A stretch of 64,000 nt of DNA, taken from NCBI RefSeq assembly GCF_000189635.1, contig NW_002476155.1, positions 434,001-498,000 on the forward strand, in the 5' to 3' direction. This document shows, in pieces, positions 26,538 to 40,028 of the stretch. Under the pieces are notes generated by a model. The model did not search any database. It was not told where the DNA came from and saw nothing but the letters and a program-made list of their open reading frames with translations. Every line of letters begins with the position of its first letter. Position 1 is the first letter of the stretch. A program made the position numbers and the translations under genes. Source of the DNA: Tetrahymena thermophila SB210 (Eukaryota > Ciliophora > Oligohymenophorea > Hymenostomatida > Tetrahymenidae).

Positions 26538-27730
26538 TTCTTTTAATTGTATTTTTTACTTTTTACTTATTTTTAATCTTTGTTATATTGTTTGTTAATT
26601 ATGTTAATCTATTAATAAAAAAAACAATTATTATTCTTTTTTAATTTGGTTTGTTTTTCTTCTCTATATTTTTTGTAATACTCATCAAGTATCAAAAATT
26701 AAATAATAGCCGTATTTTAAAAATCTAAATTATCTTAGACCAATATGGAATCGCAAATACTCTATAATTTTTAAAATAAACCCAATATTAAATTTACTAT
26801 TTTGATATTTTTAAGTTCCATCATGCAGTGAAAACATCAGAGTGTAATAAATACTGCAGATATTTTTTTATAAAATTATACTTACGATCAAAATCAAAAA
26901 ATATTGAATCATAAAAGAATAATAAATACTGGAAATATTCCAGAATTGCTCTAGAAAGAAAAATAAAAATACATCTTTTTTATCAACTATTTATAATCAA
27001 GCAACCAAAAAAATTTATTTTGGTACTATTTTGAAGTAATTTAAAATTTTTGATTTTCTAAGGTACAAAATTAAATAAAATCTTCTAACTTTCATGTAAT
27101 GATGTAATGTAAATAATAACTACAAAAATATACTTTAATTTAAATAAATTTAAATTTATTTGAATATTTTCGTTATTAACTTATTAATTACATCGAAAAA
27201 AAATAATTTTTTTTAAATTAAGCTATGACTTGAACACCAATAAGACTGTCTAAAATTATTCAAAACTTCTCATTTTTGCAAAGAGATTGTTTTGAAAAAT
27301 AATAATTTTGATTAATAAATACTTATTTAGATTTTTAATGAATAAAAGATAATCTAAATTTTAGTATTTAGAAGTTGTAATCAAAAATTTAATTATATTT
27401 CAGTATAAGTATAGACCTTATTAGAAAAAAATTAATTAAAAATCTAAATTTATTAATTTGTAATCTTAGTATTGGAGTTTTAATAGAAGAAATGCTTTTT
27501 TTGTTGAGTGTGTAAAAATTATTTTAATTTTAAAGCTCTTAAATGAAATTATATAAAAATTTTGTAGCTAAAAATTTATTTTTGTTATTTTTTTGCTGTT
27601 ATTTGTGAAAAGTAATGTTATTTTTGAGTAAAAATAATTAGTTTATCTTAATATAAATTATGAATAACATATATATCTTTAAGAACTTTAAATAATTATT
27701 CACTATTTATAACTTTATTATTTTTAAAAA
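26538..27730. other. AT-rich spacer, nothing recognised
   Basis: 5' flank of the gene ending at 26537 and 3' flank of the hydrolase gene. Short A/T homopolymers only. Confidence 0.5.
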
Positions 27731-29016
27731 TCATAATTATGAACTTTTGCTTGTTACTAAATAGCTACATTTTTCATTTTCTGGATATGCTGACATATCA
27801 ATGTATTGTTTTTATGAAAAAGGTTCTCTAAGGAATTAAACAATTGATTCAGATGCAGTAACTCCATTGGGATAGGGAGAAGTAAATAACCCAGAATTGT
27901 AAAAAGGGTAATCTAATTCAAACATATGATTAATACAAGAAACAGTCCACACACTAATATTTTTTTTATCAACAAATACTTATTGTAAAGTTTAAATAGT
28001 CTTAGTCCTTAGCTCCTCAATAAGTTTCCATTATTGATCATTGCAGTTATAGAAGCTATAAAATCCATTTTTAGTTTTTAGACATTTTACTTATTTTTAA
28101 ATAGCAAGCACATATGTGTCATATGAACTTAGCAAAAAAAGTGAAGGTATTTCAAGTTAATAATAATTATAAACTGGTTAAATGCATTTATACAACTAAG
28201 TATCGTCTTTTAAATATTAGCAGTTTAGAGGTATTATCTCTTTTCTTTATTTATTGTAAGCAATATCCATTTATAGTTACCACATCTTTTTAGAATTAAA
28301 AAAATTATTGTAAAAACACAAAATAAAAATTTATATTAAATTACTTTAGGGTTAAACCAACCATCATCAACAAAAAATCCACTGTCGCTAATTAATTAGA
28401 CTAATACTTTTTAAGGCATTAAAGATCTCAAATATTAGCTCCAATTTGTTGCACCTATACCACCAGCACTTGAACCGCTTAAAACTATTCTGTTTGCATT
28501 TGTAATATTCATATTTTTTTGTAGGTAATTAAATAAGGCTATCATATTCTCTTTCCCTCTAAAGTAAAGGGTAGTAGTTGAATTTAGCTCTCTTTAGCTA
28601 TTCCCTTGATAAGCAAAACCATCACAATAATTTACAAATATAACATTCCAGTTATAAAAAGCTGGGTTTTTTGTTATAGATTGATCTAAATTTGCAGAAT
28701 TTGTCATATTCTATGGCCAAAATGAACTAGATCCTAAGCTTGTCTTTGATCTTTATAAGCAGCTATCAATAATTTCTTCTTCGTTGCTACCTTAGCACCA
28801 AGCACCACCTTAAAGATGAATCATGAAATTATTTCTACCTTCTCCTTAACCTTCTCTAAAATAGAATCCTGGCGAGGTTCCATCTAAGCATCTTGCATTT
28901 TAGTAGTCTTACAGTAATATTAACTTAAGTAAGCCATCATCTGATTAGCACTATGTGTAAGTAAACAATTAGATTGCTATCAATAGTAAACACAAAATTT
29001 TCAATTTCGTTTTCAT
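27731..29016 (-). CDS. Secreted Notum-like/pectinacetylesterase-fold hydrolase, two exons
   Basis: Exons 29016-28345 and 28285-27731 on the minus strand are separated by a 59-nt intron. The total is 408 residues, ending at TGA 27731-27733. The N-terminus is a signal peptide (MKTKLKILCLLLIAIQLFTY). Near the start of the mature protein is a Gly-Gly-Ala-Trp-Cys block, typical of this alpha/beta hydrolase family. The nucleophile elbow is Gly-Ser-Ser-Ala-Gly-Gly-Ile-Gly (Ser183), the acid is in Ser-Asp-Ser-Gly (Asp211), and the base is in Ser-Cys-Ile-Asn-His (His344). This is the order and spacing of Notum and plant pectinacetylesterases. About twelve cysteines suggest disulfides and an extracellular or lysosomal site. 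Known relatives remove acetyl groups from pectin or palmitoleate from Wnt. The substrate in a ciliate without Wnt is unknown, and digestion of food polymers is the simplest inference. Confidence 0.88.
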
Positions 29017-30759
29017 TTTAAACTCAAAGCGATATTTTATTAAATAAACTTTTCTTTTCTGTAAAAGAAAATCAAATTATACACTAAATAAATTAATAAA
29101 GATTCTATTAAGATTTTACATATAAAAAATCAAGATTAAATAATATTTGATAAAATTACAATTCCAAAATAACAATATTAATGAAATACTATCAGAGGTA
29201 GTTATAATAAAATGTAAACTTCTTTTTAAGAAATCTATAAAAAAAATATTTAATTACCATAATTTTAATTTATTCTTTATATCCAATTCAATATTTAAAA
29301 AAAATTTATTTACAATAATATTTTCTTTTTTATAAATGTTATTTAGACTATTTTTAGATTTATCCAAATATAATTAATCTCAATTTAAATAGCATGAATA
29401 ATATTCAATTTTAATAATTTTTAGATGAATTCTGAAATAAAAGCATTATAAATTTGAATTTTTGCATTATTTTTATAATAATAAAATCCAATTAAAAACT
29501 TAATTTTAACATTAAAAAAATTTATTATTAAATGAAAAACCATTAAAAGAAATTTTAATTGAATTTATTTTAAATTTTTATAAAATTAATATTTAAAAAA
29601 TTTTTTTTAAAATTGTTCAAAAGTTACAATTTAATAATTTAAGTATTATCCAAGTAACTAATTGAAAATCCTTATTAATTATATCATTTGTAACAATAAA
29701 TTTCATTTTTCATTAAAAAATTGACAAAAAATAATCATATAGTGATTAAAATCATAAATTTATTATATTTATATTTATTAAATTTCATTAAAATTATTGA
29801 CTTAAGAGTTGCAGTAATTTTATTAATGATACTAAATACTTAAATTTAAACAAAAGATTTTAGTTATATAAAATATAAATAAATAAATTAAAAGCATAAA
29901 ATTATTACAATTTTATTCATAAATTATCATAAAAATAATTATTTATTGGAAATTTTTTATTATTTTAATCAGATTAAATTTAATTTCAAAAAAAATATTT
30001 TCTTTAAAAAATAAAAATAATAAATGAATTAAAAGAATAAAATTATTAGAGTTTTATGTCAATAAATTATAAAAATATTTATTTATTAATTGATACTTAT
30101 ATTCCTAGCAATAAACTATAATTTATATGAAAAACTTTAAATATATTTCTAAAAATTTAAAATTATTTTTGTTTTTAACAGATTTATTTATTGATTTATC
30201 GCTTTATATGACGAGAAAATTTGATAAAATAATTTAAATTTATTTACAAAAGATTGCAAATTAAAATGTCTTTGAATTATGATAGGATCGTTTTTAAGAT
30301 TTCAGCTTGTTATTTAATTGATTCATAATGGGTTATTTAATCTTGCTTATTATTGTATGGTGTAATAAAACTTAGTTTTAGTTTAATTCTTTTAAAATAA
30401 ATATTGGTACGGCCAATAACAAATAATGTGAGAATTCAAAATTTTAAGATAGAAAATTATAATAAATTATTGACTGCCAATTATCACTTAATAAATTAGG
30501 AAAGCTTTTTGGGTGTTTTAAGAATGAATTTTGCGTGCTTCAAAAAATAACAAATGTTTAGGAAAAATTATTCTTTAAAAATTCGCAAAGAAATAAAAAA
30601 TAACAAAAAAAAAATATTGCAATTTAAAAGCACAATTTATTATTATATTAACTGTTGAATTATAACAAAAATTAATTAATTAATTAATTTTAATAGAAAA
30701 AAGAAGAGAAAGAAGAGAGAAACTGAATATATAAAATAAATACAAACAAACATACATAC
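29017..30759. other. Divergent intergenic region, extremely AT-rich
   Basis: Upstream region shared by the hydrolase gene (-) and the MAP kinase gene (+). It holds only AT-rich DNA. The standard-code ORF at 29147-29335 has no coding character and was not accepted. Confidence 0.55.
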
Positions 30760-32010
<1,251 letters not shown>

Positions 32011-32959
32011 AATGCAGGATTACTTTGTACAATCATTATAAATTTTTAATATTAAAATACTAAATAATAATCATATTCAACCATTCATAAATTTTAAATC
32101 ATTGTAAGCTTTATTCATACTTTAATTCTATAAATAGCTTGAAACATTTATGAAAATTAAGAAGAAAAACAAATTCAAATTCAAAGATTAATAAAAGGAG
32201 ATAAATAGATACAAATAATCAAGCAAATAAATAAATAATCAAGCAAATAAGCAAAAGCAAGCAAGCAAACAAGCAAACATTTATTTATTATTACTATTGT
32301 AGTTTTTTAAATTTAGAATTTTTTCAAACAAGAAGTAATAGTAATTTAAAAAATATAAAATACATTCTCTAAAATCATAGCTTGACGCTTCATTTATCAA
32401 CATAACGATTAAAAAAAGGTATGTCATCATAATTTAAAAAAGAGTACAAATTATTTATGTTATTACTTAAATCCAATATAATAAATAAATATCTCCTTTT
32501 ATTTCTTAAACAGTAAAGAAATGTTAATCAAAACGTATAAATATATTTATATATATATATAGTTATATAGATAGTAAGTTAGATAATCACTTTGTCTTAT
32601 AATCTAGGCTTCATTTAATATTAGCACCAAAAATCAATTAGACATTAACTTATTATAATATTTTTGTATAAATATTTTCGACTTTGAAATTTTAGTTATT
32701 TTTAATTTATTTAAACTCTAATTTACTATTTTTTTTTGAAATATTTATGACATAAAAAAAAACATGAATAAATTTTTGACAAATATTATTTGTGATTATC
32801 ATTCATAAATATTAAATTAATCTGTTTAATTTTAAAAGTTACTATTTGTTCATTAATTATTTTTTTTAATATTTATCATTTTTTAACCATTTGATGTGCT
32901 TTTTGATTTTCATTTTATTGAAACAAGATTTTATTTAATTAAATAAATAAGAATTTTTG
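32011..32959. other. Spacer with simple repeats
   Basis: Convergent 3' flanks. Holds a CAAGCAAA/AAATAAAT simple repeat at about 32213-32285 and an AT microsatellite near 32537-32575. No gene. Confidence 0.55.
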
Positions 32960-33522
32960 TCATTTGTTATTTTAGGTATTTTACAAATTAAGTTTATTTT
33001 TCGCACTAGAAAGTTTGTCTTCTATCTTGGCCATACGGTTTTTTAATCCTTTGAGCTTTAGTATATATAAGGGAGCTAATTAAAATACTTATCTGATTTG
33101 CTTAATTTTCTCTTCTTCTGAAATGTTTTCTTTCACTTTTTAAATGCTTATTTTATTATTTTCTTGTGCTATCCTATTATTTTATCAACAAATAATTAAT
33201 TGAATTAATCATCTTTTTTTAATTTTTAATGTTACTTTAAGTTACTTATCTTGTCACTAATTTCATTAAGTTCTTTACTTTTATACTCTTCAAAGTAACT
33301 TTTTAAACCTATAATATCGTCAAATACTTTTTCTTTGCATTCATTCTTGACTTTTATCTATTAGGATTCCTAAACATGTTCGCCTTAGATATTTGTTCTG
33401 CTTAGGTTGTTTTTTTATGAATCAGAATTTGAAATTTATTATTACACTTAATTATCTACGTCTTCGTCTATTTCTCCTTCTTATTCTATTACCTTAACAT
33501 TCCTTTGATTTTTATTTGACAT
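32960..33522 (-). CDS. Small coiled-coil hypothetical protein, two exons
   Basis: Exons 33522-33236 and 33173-32960 on the minus strand give 501 nt, or 166 residues, ending at TGA 32960-32962. The 62-nt intron removes an out-of-frame stretch and restores phase. A 33-nt segment near 33055-33090 could also be an in-frame intron. The N-terminal 50 residues are acidic and Gln/Asn-rich. The rest is helical with heptad spacing (KSKELNEISDKISNLK, then LKNRMAKIEDKLSSAKNKL), suggesting a dimerising coiled coil such as a small adaptor subunit. No family was recognised. Confidence 0.6.
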
Positions 33523-34218
33523 GGCTATGAAGCTAAATAATTTTTTACTTTTTTGAGATACTTGCTTTATTGCTTATATAAATAATTAAAGTTGAAGATA
33601 TTTTTGATATAAACGTTTTTAGATTAATATCAAATTCTAAGGATGTAATTAAACAAATTATAACAATAATGTAATTAGATAAACCACAGCAGCTAAAATA
33701 TTTGACTAAATAATTTTATATTTATAATTAAATATATTTTAATAATTTCCAAAATTATTTTTGAATACAAGAAATAATTTTTTTATTAAAATAAAAATTT
33801 ACTATTTTTAAAATTAATTTAGACTTCTAAAAATTACAAAATCAAATTTTAGAATAAATAGAAAAAAAATAAGTCCGTTTAAAAAGTATTTGAAGTAATA
33901 TGATAGAAAATTCAAACCTAAAAATAAAATTATAGATATTTTATTTTATTTATACCAAAATAAATACATTAATACTTTTAATTTACCTGTTTTTCTAGCT
34001 CTCTGTAAGTTTTATTTTCATTAAAAAAAAAAATTTATTTAAATTATAAAATAAAATAGGATGAGAGAAAAGTATTAAAATTTGTTTTTTTTCTGATAAT
34101 CATACTTGAAAGATTAGCATCTGTTTCTCAATTATTTACCATAAATGATTTGAAAAAAAATGAATTCATATAAATTCTTGCTTTAATTCCTTTTTATCTG
34201 AATTAGATTTATTTTATT
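33523..34218. other. AT-rich spacer, nothing recognised
   Basis: Spacer between two minus-strand genes. No coding frame or RNA gene was supported. Confidence 0.5.
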
Positions 34219-34552
34219 TCAAAAAACTAAAGATTTCCTGACTATATTCAAAACAATTTATTCAAGGAGTGCTTTGATGAAGGGATAATTTTACTTCCTT
34301 TATAAATTATAGCTGTTTTTAATTTACTATGCTCTCAAAGCATAATTAACTAGCTACTAAGTTGCTTTATTCAGCTATATATTGTTATGAACTTCTTTAT
34401 AGTATATTATCATTTGCTCGTTCACTATTTTGATAAAGATTATTATGCTAATTAAAAAGATTTTTAATATTAAATTATTAAATAATTTATTCTTACATCC
34501 TTCTAGCTTCATATTTACTTAAAATTAATTTTATTATTTCACGAAATGCCAT
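34219..34552 (-). CDS. Small hypothetical protein, two exons
   Basis: Exons 34552-34497 and 34447-34219 on the minus strand give 94 residues (MAFREIIKLILSKYEARR...), ending at TGA 34219-34221. The donor is GTAAGA and the acceptor is TTAG. The product is small, basic and partly hydrophobic near residues 19-26, with a helical second half (ATQQLVNYALRAQQIKNSY). Such proteins are common among divergent ciliate mitochondrial subunits, but that is inference. Frame closure supports the model, but the alternative acceptor at about 34420 cannot be excluded. Confidence 0.45.
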
Positions 34553-36070
34553 ATTTTTGGGAAATTTATACAAGCTTAAGTGTTTTATAAGCTTGTCGGA
34601 TTTGGAAGGAAATTTTTATTAAAGAGAAATAAAAAAAAATACCTCTATACTTTTTTATTTTGTTATAAATTTAACAAATTGCCTTCATAAATCTAGACTA
34701 CAGATTCATACTAAATAAGTTGAATACTAGAGTATTAAAGAATTACGGGTTTTTTGTATTTGATATTATTATAGAAGGTTTTTTTATAATACAGCTGTAT
34801 TTTAGTTGCTACCTGCTATTTTAATTTGATTTTAATATTCTGAAAATAAAAAAATAAGATTATACATTAGTATTTTTGCAGATCCTTAGCTTTTCTATCA
34901 GTACTATCAGATATTATAAATATATTATAACTTCTTATATATATGGATATCCAGCTATCAATATTTATGATTAAGTAAGTTTGAGAAGACTGACATCAAC
35001 ATAAAATTAATAAAAAATAAAAAGCTAATTAGCAAATCTCAAGTATGTAATGATACACATAACTTTATCCGAATAAACATAAGAAGAAATTTTGTTTTAT
35101 TTATTTTACTGCTTTGGAAAAAGTGAAATTTAAGGTAATCTACACAGCAGATCAAATTAAAATTAAAAAAGCTCCTTTCAAGCAGTCTCTATTTAGTTTT
35201 ACTTAAATATAGAATTTTTTTTAAGTGTAATAAAAATTAACAGAAGAATATTACCTCAAATATCCTAAATATATTTAAGAATTAATAAATCAAACAAAAT
35301 AATTTAGTTATTTTAACTGATGCTAGAAGTTGATATGATTACAAAAGTATTTCTGAACTAAAATTTAGATTTATAGTTAGCTCTTAGTAGCTATGTAAAT
35401 TAAATTTAATAGCAATTACACTTTTATTAACTATTCAAAATAAAAGTTGAACCTTTTATGCTTTGCAATCCTAAAATGATTTATTAAGATTTATTTTTTT
35501 GATAAAGTTAAAAATAATATGATGAATTTATTCTTATTAAATTTTAATGTTTGAATATGATACACTTAAGTTAAAAAAATTTCGTTAAATACTTAAAACT
35601 GTAAGGTAAATATGAATACATATAAAATTATTTATTTACTTTGTTTGTTTGTGTGTATTTAAAATTAATATGTGATAAATTTAAAGTTAAATACAATTTA
35701 CAAGCAACTTTTAAAGAAATTTTTTGTAAGAAAACTATTTCAAAGATTCATAAAAAAATTTGAAAAGCAGCTAACTTTGAATTGATACTACAGTCAATTT
35801 TACTTCATTAATAATAATTCGTAATTTTCTTTTTAAAATATTTTTTTTGTTTTTTTTATAATTAATAGTAGAAAGAATTTCAAAAATATGCCTGATATGA
35901 TAAATTCTAATTTCATTAATTAAAAATTTTAATAATTACCTTATTTATGGATATTATTTTTCTATTGGCTTATTTATATAAAAAAGTTCAATGGATAATA
36001 TTAAATAATATTTTGAAAGAAAAATAATATAATTAAATTGAATAATTTTGCATAAATATTATAATATAAA
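34553..36070. other. Spacer; right part belongs to the tandem array
   Basis: 34553-35540 is AT-rich with one long frame lacking TGA on the minus strand (about 150 codons), but its composition is not coding-like. From about 35540 the sequence matches the block at about 43593-44085, in front of the third A copy (for example the shared ACTTAAAACT-AAGGTAAATATGAAT stretch at about 35590 and 43628). Confidence 0.5.
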
Positions 36071-37360
36071 ATGGGACAGAATAAGTCAAAATGAATAATA
36101 CAATAAACTTCTGAACCATTATAAAACAAAGCAGAACCATAAAAAAAATATGTAGTTTAATATAAGGTAAGGAGTATAACATAATTGACTATTTTGATGA
36201 AAATAATGCTAGAATATCTTACTTTACATGCTAGTATGCTAAGATACCTAATTAAAAAAGGTTTAGAGGTGAGCAAAGATACACTAGCTATATACATAAA
36301 AGATTCTGATAGCGAATAATTTAAAGAATTTTTAAATATTATTAATAAAGAGAAATGCAATTTAATTATGATTCACAAGCTCTCATTAATATCATTAAAC
36401 AGAAATGGTAGATGTAATTTTGTCATCCAAATAACTTATAAAATTAGATTTATTATCTAAAAGGAGAACTGAATCAATCGATCAACTAGTGCGGTTATTT
36501 GGTAAAATTATAGATTATTATGAGTAATCTAACTATTTACGAGATGTAAATTTTCAAATTTAATACAGTACAATCAGAATATATTGTGAAAATAAACTTT
36601 TCTTAGTTGAAATCTTAAAATTACATCCTCCATAAGAGGAACATAAAATTTAGCCAATAAATTTATTTGCTATGAAATCAAAATGCAAATTCAACAAGAT
36701 TTATATAGGTGTTTATGCAGAAATTTTGAAAAACAGAATATTTTCTATTATAGATTTCTTAAAAAATAATCAAGAAGAATTATTAAAGCTTAATTTGAGT
36801 TTTTTCAATGACTTTTAAGAAGATGAAATAGAATTAGCCCTTTAGCGTATAACTCAAATAACTTAAGAAAACAAAATAAGTTAATGTGTTATTTACATAA
36901 GAACTAAATCAAATATAATTTGACATATAGGAATACATAATCAAAAATTAAAATATATTAAAATTTAAGATAAATAATATAGGAATTTATGACAATCATA
37001 CATTAATCTATTTTGATTTAAATAAAAGTATGCAAGCTTAGCTTTAAATTTAAAAAATCATTTAAAACAATCCTAAAATATAAATTCTTAAATTGTAAAA
37101 TGACTTTTTCTAATAATTAAAACCTAACTTAGTAAGAATATTTAAAGCTATTACAGTAGCTTTCTAATGTTAATTAGTTTGAAATAGCAATAAATGATTC
37201 ATATAACTTAAATTGTTAAAATTTTAAAAATATATTAAATAAATATGAAAATGAGATAAAATTATATGCCATTATTTATTTGATTGTAAAAAAATAACTT
37301 TAAAAACTACTCTATCATCAAGCTGAGAATTCCTTCATTGATCTGTGCATAGATTAATGA
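36071..37360 (+). pseudogene. A1: decayed copy of the myristoylation-signal protein
   Basis: Aligned to the intact copies at 40029 and 44086. The frame opens ATG GGA CAG AAT AAG TCA AAA but the eighth codon is TGA where the others have TAA (Gln). There is a two-base deletion near 36233 within the TGC-TA(A)-GT-ATG region, further frame changes near 36385-36475, and a deletion of about 80 bases near 37100. The total span is 1,290 bases against 1,371 in the intact copies. Much of the amino-acid sequence is still readable piecewise (for example MLRYLIKKGLEVSKDTLAIY), so the loss looks recent. The standard-code minus-strand ORF at 36157-36360 is a shadow. Confidence 0.85.
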
Positions 37361-37783
37361 ATTAAATCATAGCTTGTCATAATAAAGTATATATATTATT
37401 TTTATAATTAGTATTTTGAATATTAATTTTATGAATGAAACTACTCTATTGATTCAATTTTTTAAACATATATTCTTGGAAAATAATTTATTTTTACTGT
37501 GTTAAGAATATTTAAACTAAAATATATTTTTAAAGATTTTTGTTTACTGATAAATATTTTAGAGTGTATATTTATGTTTATCTGTTTGGTCAATCTTCCT
37601 GTTGTTATTGACATAAAATATAAAAAGATATTTATCAGAATTAATAAAGTTTGATTATTAATTTAATGCATCTACAACAATAATTTATAAAACGAATATT
37701 TTCAAGGTTTCTAAAAGCAAAATTTAAACTTTTAAATATTTATTTATATAAAACTTAAAATTAAAAGAAAAGTATTAAAGACC
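37361..37783 (+). other. A-B spacer of unit 1, conserved between units
   Basis: A 423-base spacer between A1 and B1. The last about 150 bases (from AAATATAAAAAGATATTTAT) match the corresponding spacer in unit 2 at about 41600-41777 and partly that in unit 3 near 46050-46194. It probably holds the B promoter. No motif was assigned. Confidence 0.6.
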
Positions 37784-39402
37784 ATGAATAAAAAACCATT
37801 TTAGCTTCTAGTATTTTTCTATATAAAAATAGTCACAGGAGGTTTGATATATTTTTTCTTCTAGTTTTTAGAGGTAATTCGTTTCAGATAAATTATAGAT
37901 GAATACATATTTTTAAAAATATTTAGCATGAAAATAACACATTTAAATACACCTTCTTATCATTTTACATCATAGAGAGACTTATATGCTTCTTTTCTAT
38001 TTTTGCAAATTTAAAGCCTAACATTTTTGAAACAATATTGATAGCTCTCCTCAATCCTATCTAGCTTGAAGAGTTTTATTTACTGATTAGAGGAAACAAA
38101 TATCCACGATACTAAAATGAAGGTATTGATGGCCAGGCTTTTGTGATATCTGTTTTTAGTGTTCCAAATTATATTTTGATCTTAATTTGGACATTTTATT
38201 ATCCAGAAACCGTTAATATAGTTATTACTACTCTTGCTCTTGTTGCTTTAATATTCGGATAATTCTTTATATGCTACATTATAATTTACCAAAGAGATTT
38301 GAATGTTAACTTATATAATTCTCAAATATTTTTGATATTTTTAAAAGAAACTACTTCTGTAGCAATACACTTTTTAAGTTATGTGGCTTTGCTATGCGTA
38401 AATCTCCAAATGGAATATTTTTTATATTATTTAATAGCATTTGAGGTATGCTTGATCAGCTATTATGTTACTTAGATTAATACTAGAATATAAGATTATT
38501 GTAATTCAAGTATTGAAGCAGTTGGTGCTGGCTTTTTATTAATATGTAAGGAAATTCTACACTTAGTAATAGATTTAAGAGATTTGATTGATAGCTTTTT
38601 CAAACATTCAGTCTAATCTTATGGATTAAATATATATAATAACATGCTTCTTTTTGGTTTCTTAGTTAAAACTTATCTTTTTATTATGTTTAATCTATTC
38701 CTTTATCAGCATAATTAATTCCATAACATGAAGCTCTTTTACGTATTACTTTACATACTTTCAATTATAAGCTGTATCATATTAGGTTTCAGGGTATTTG
38801 AATATATGCTATGGCCTGTTATTAATGGTAGAACATTTATAGAATTTAATAGTATTGATTCTTTCATTGAATATTCAAAAAAACAATCTAATACAAAAAA
38901 ATTTGAAAAATTAGAAACAATACTGTTGTTGTGCAAGGAACAAAATGCTACTTAAGATTTTATCTTTTAATTTTTTTATGGTTTTTGTAAAAGTTAAATA
39001 ATATCAAAATCAATTAGCCGTGAGTATATCTAAAAATCACAATCTGAACAACAAAAAATTTGCTTTTAAAGAGCGGTTAATGTAAATGATATTTAATACA
39101 TCATAGAAAAACATGGAAGAGTTCTTCCCTAGATTAAAGAAGTGTATTTTTTACATAGCGATAATAAATATGAATACAATTTGTTTAGAGTATTTTCAGA
39201 AGATAATATCTCTGTTAAATTAAATTTTAATACAAATTTAGTTCCAGATGAATTGACACAACTGAATACAAAAACAGTATAATAAATAAAAGCAATCATT
39301 CATTCATATTTTATATTAAATTCTCAAAAATATGATATTTTGGGTCAGTAATTAACAAATCCTTAATTAGTTTTCTACGATTTATTTGATGAAGTAAATT
39401 GA
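37784..39402 (+). CDS. B1: polytopic membrane protein of the tandem pair, two exons
   Basis: Exon 1 is 37784-37873 (30 codons) and exon 2 is 37927-39402 (492 codons with TGA). The product is 521 residues. The 53-nt intron (GTAATT...TTTAG) is at the same place in B2. Hydrophobic segments include LVFFYIKIVTGGLIYFFF, FLSFYIIERLICFFSIFA, FVISVFSVPNYILILIWTFY, IVITTLALVALIFGQFFICY, a double segment from AIHFLSYVALLCVNLQ to VCLISYYV, MLLFGFLVKTYLFIMFNLFL, and LFYVLLYILSIISCIILGF. That makes about seven or eight spans, followed by about 190 polar residues, probably cytosolic. No transporter, channel or receptor signature was recognised. The B1 frame is intact although its partner A1 is broken. The short standard-code ORF at 38728-38955 is an internal piece. 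Confidence 0.82.
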
Positions 39403-40028
39403 AAAACAAAATCGATAATTTTGAGAATTATCAATTATTATCTTGGTATTTGTTTAAACAAATAAATTTTCCACTAAATATTTATAAATTATTAGAATAC
39501 TATTAGATTAGTAAGGAAGATTATTTATTTCATATTTATGTTTTGATTAATGTTAATTTTTAGAATTAAATAAAATAAAAAGTTTATTTTTTATAACTTT
39601 TAAAAAAGTATTTAATTTATGCATTGAATCTAAATAAGGATAAGGAAAAATACCCTTACAACAGTTCCTTGTTATAAAATATTAATATATTAACGACTAA
39701 ATAGCAATCTACATATTTTTTCTTTTTTTTTGATAATAATTTATAAAACAGATATACTAGATATACTGTACCTTTAACAATAAAACTAAGCAGAATATTT
39801 TAATTTTTTAAGCAAAAAAATTATTATAAAAATTTTCAAAAATATGCTTGATAAATTCTAATTTGATTAATTTAAATTTTCGTAATCACGTTATTTATAG
39901 ATATTATTATGTATTTATTTATTTGCTTATTTATACAAATTAGCGCAATTGAAAATATTAAATAATATATTGACAAAAAATAAATATCATAATTAAATTG
40001 AATAATTTTGAATAAATATTATAATAAA
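39403..40028. other. Inter-unit spacer between B1 and A2
   Basis: AT-rich. The last about 190 bases match the A-gene 5' flanks of the other units (AATTGAATAATTTTG just before each A start). Confidence 0.55.

Noticed and set aside
28345..28365. AAACCAACC resembling the core of the Tetrahymena chromosome breakage sequence
   Set aside because: Only the first nine to ten of the 15 bases fit; the CTCTTT end is missing, and the site lies in the coding exon of the Notum-like hydrolase (Gly-Trp-Phe-Asn-Pro).
29147..29335. Plus-strand frame of 62 codons (Asn/Lys/Ile/Phe only)
   Set aside because: It has the composition of random AT-rich spacer and ends in TAA, which is not a stop here.
34553..35010. 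Minus-strand frame of about 150 codons without TGA
   Set aside because: With only one stop codon in very AT-rich DNA, such lengths are expected by chance; the amino-acid composition and lack of motifs do not support a gene.
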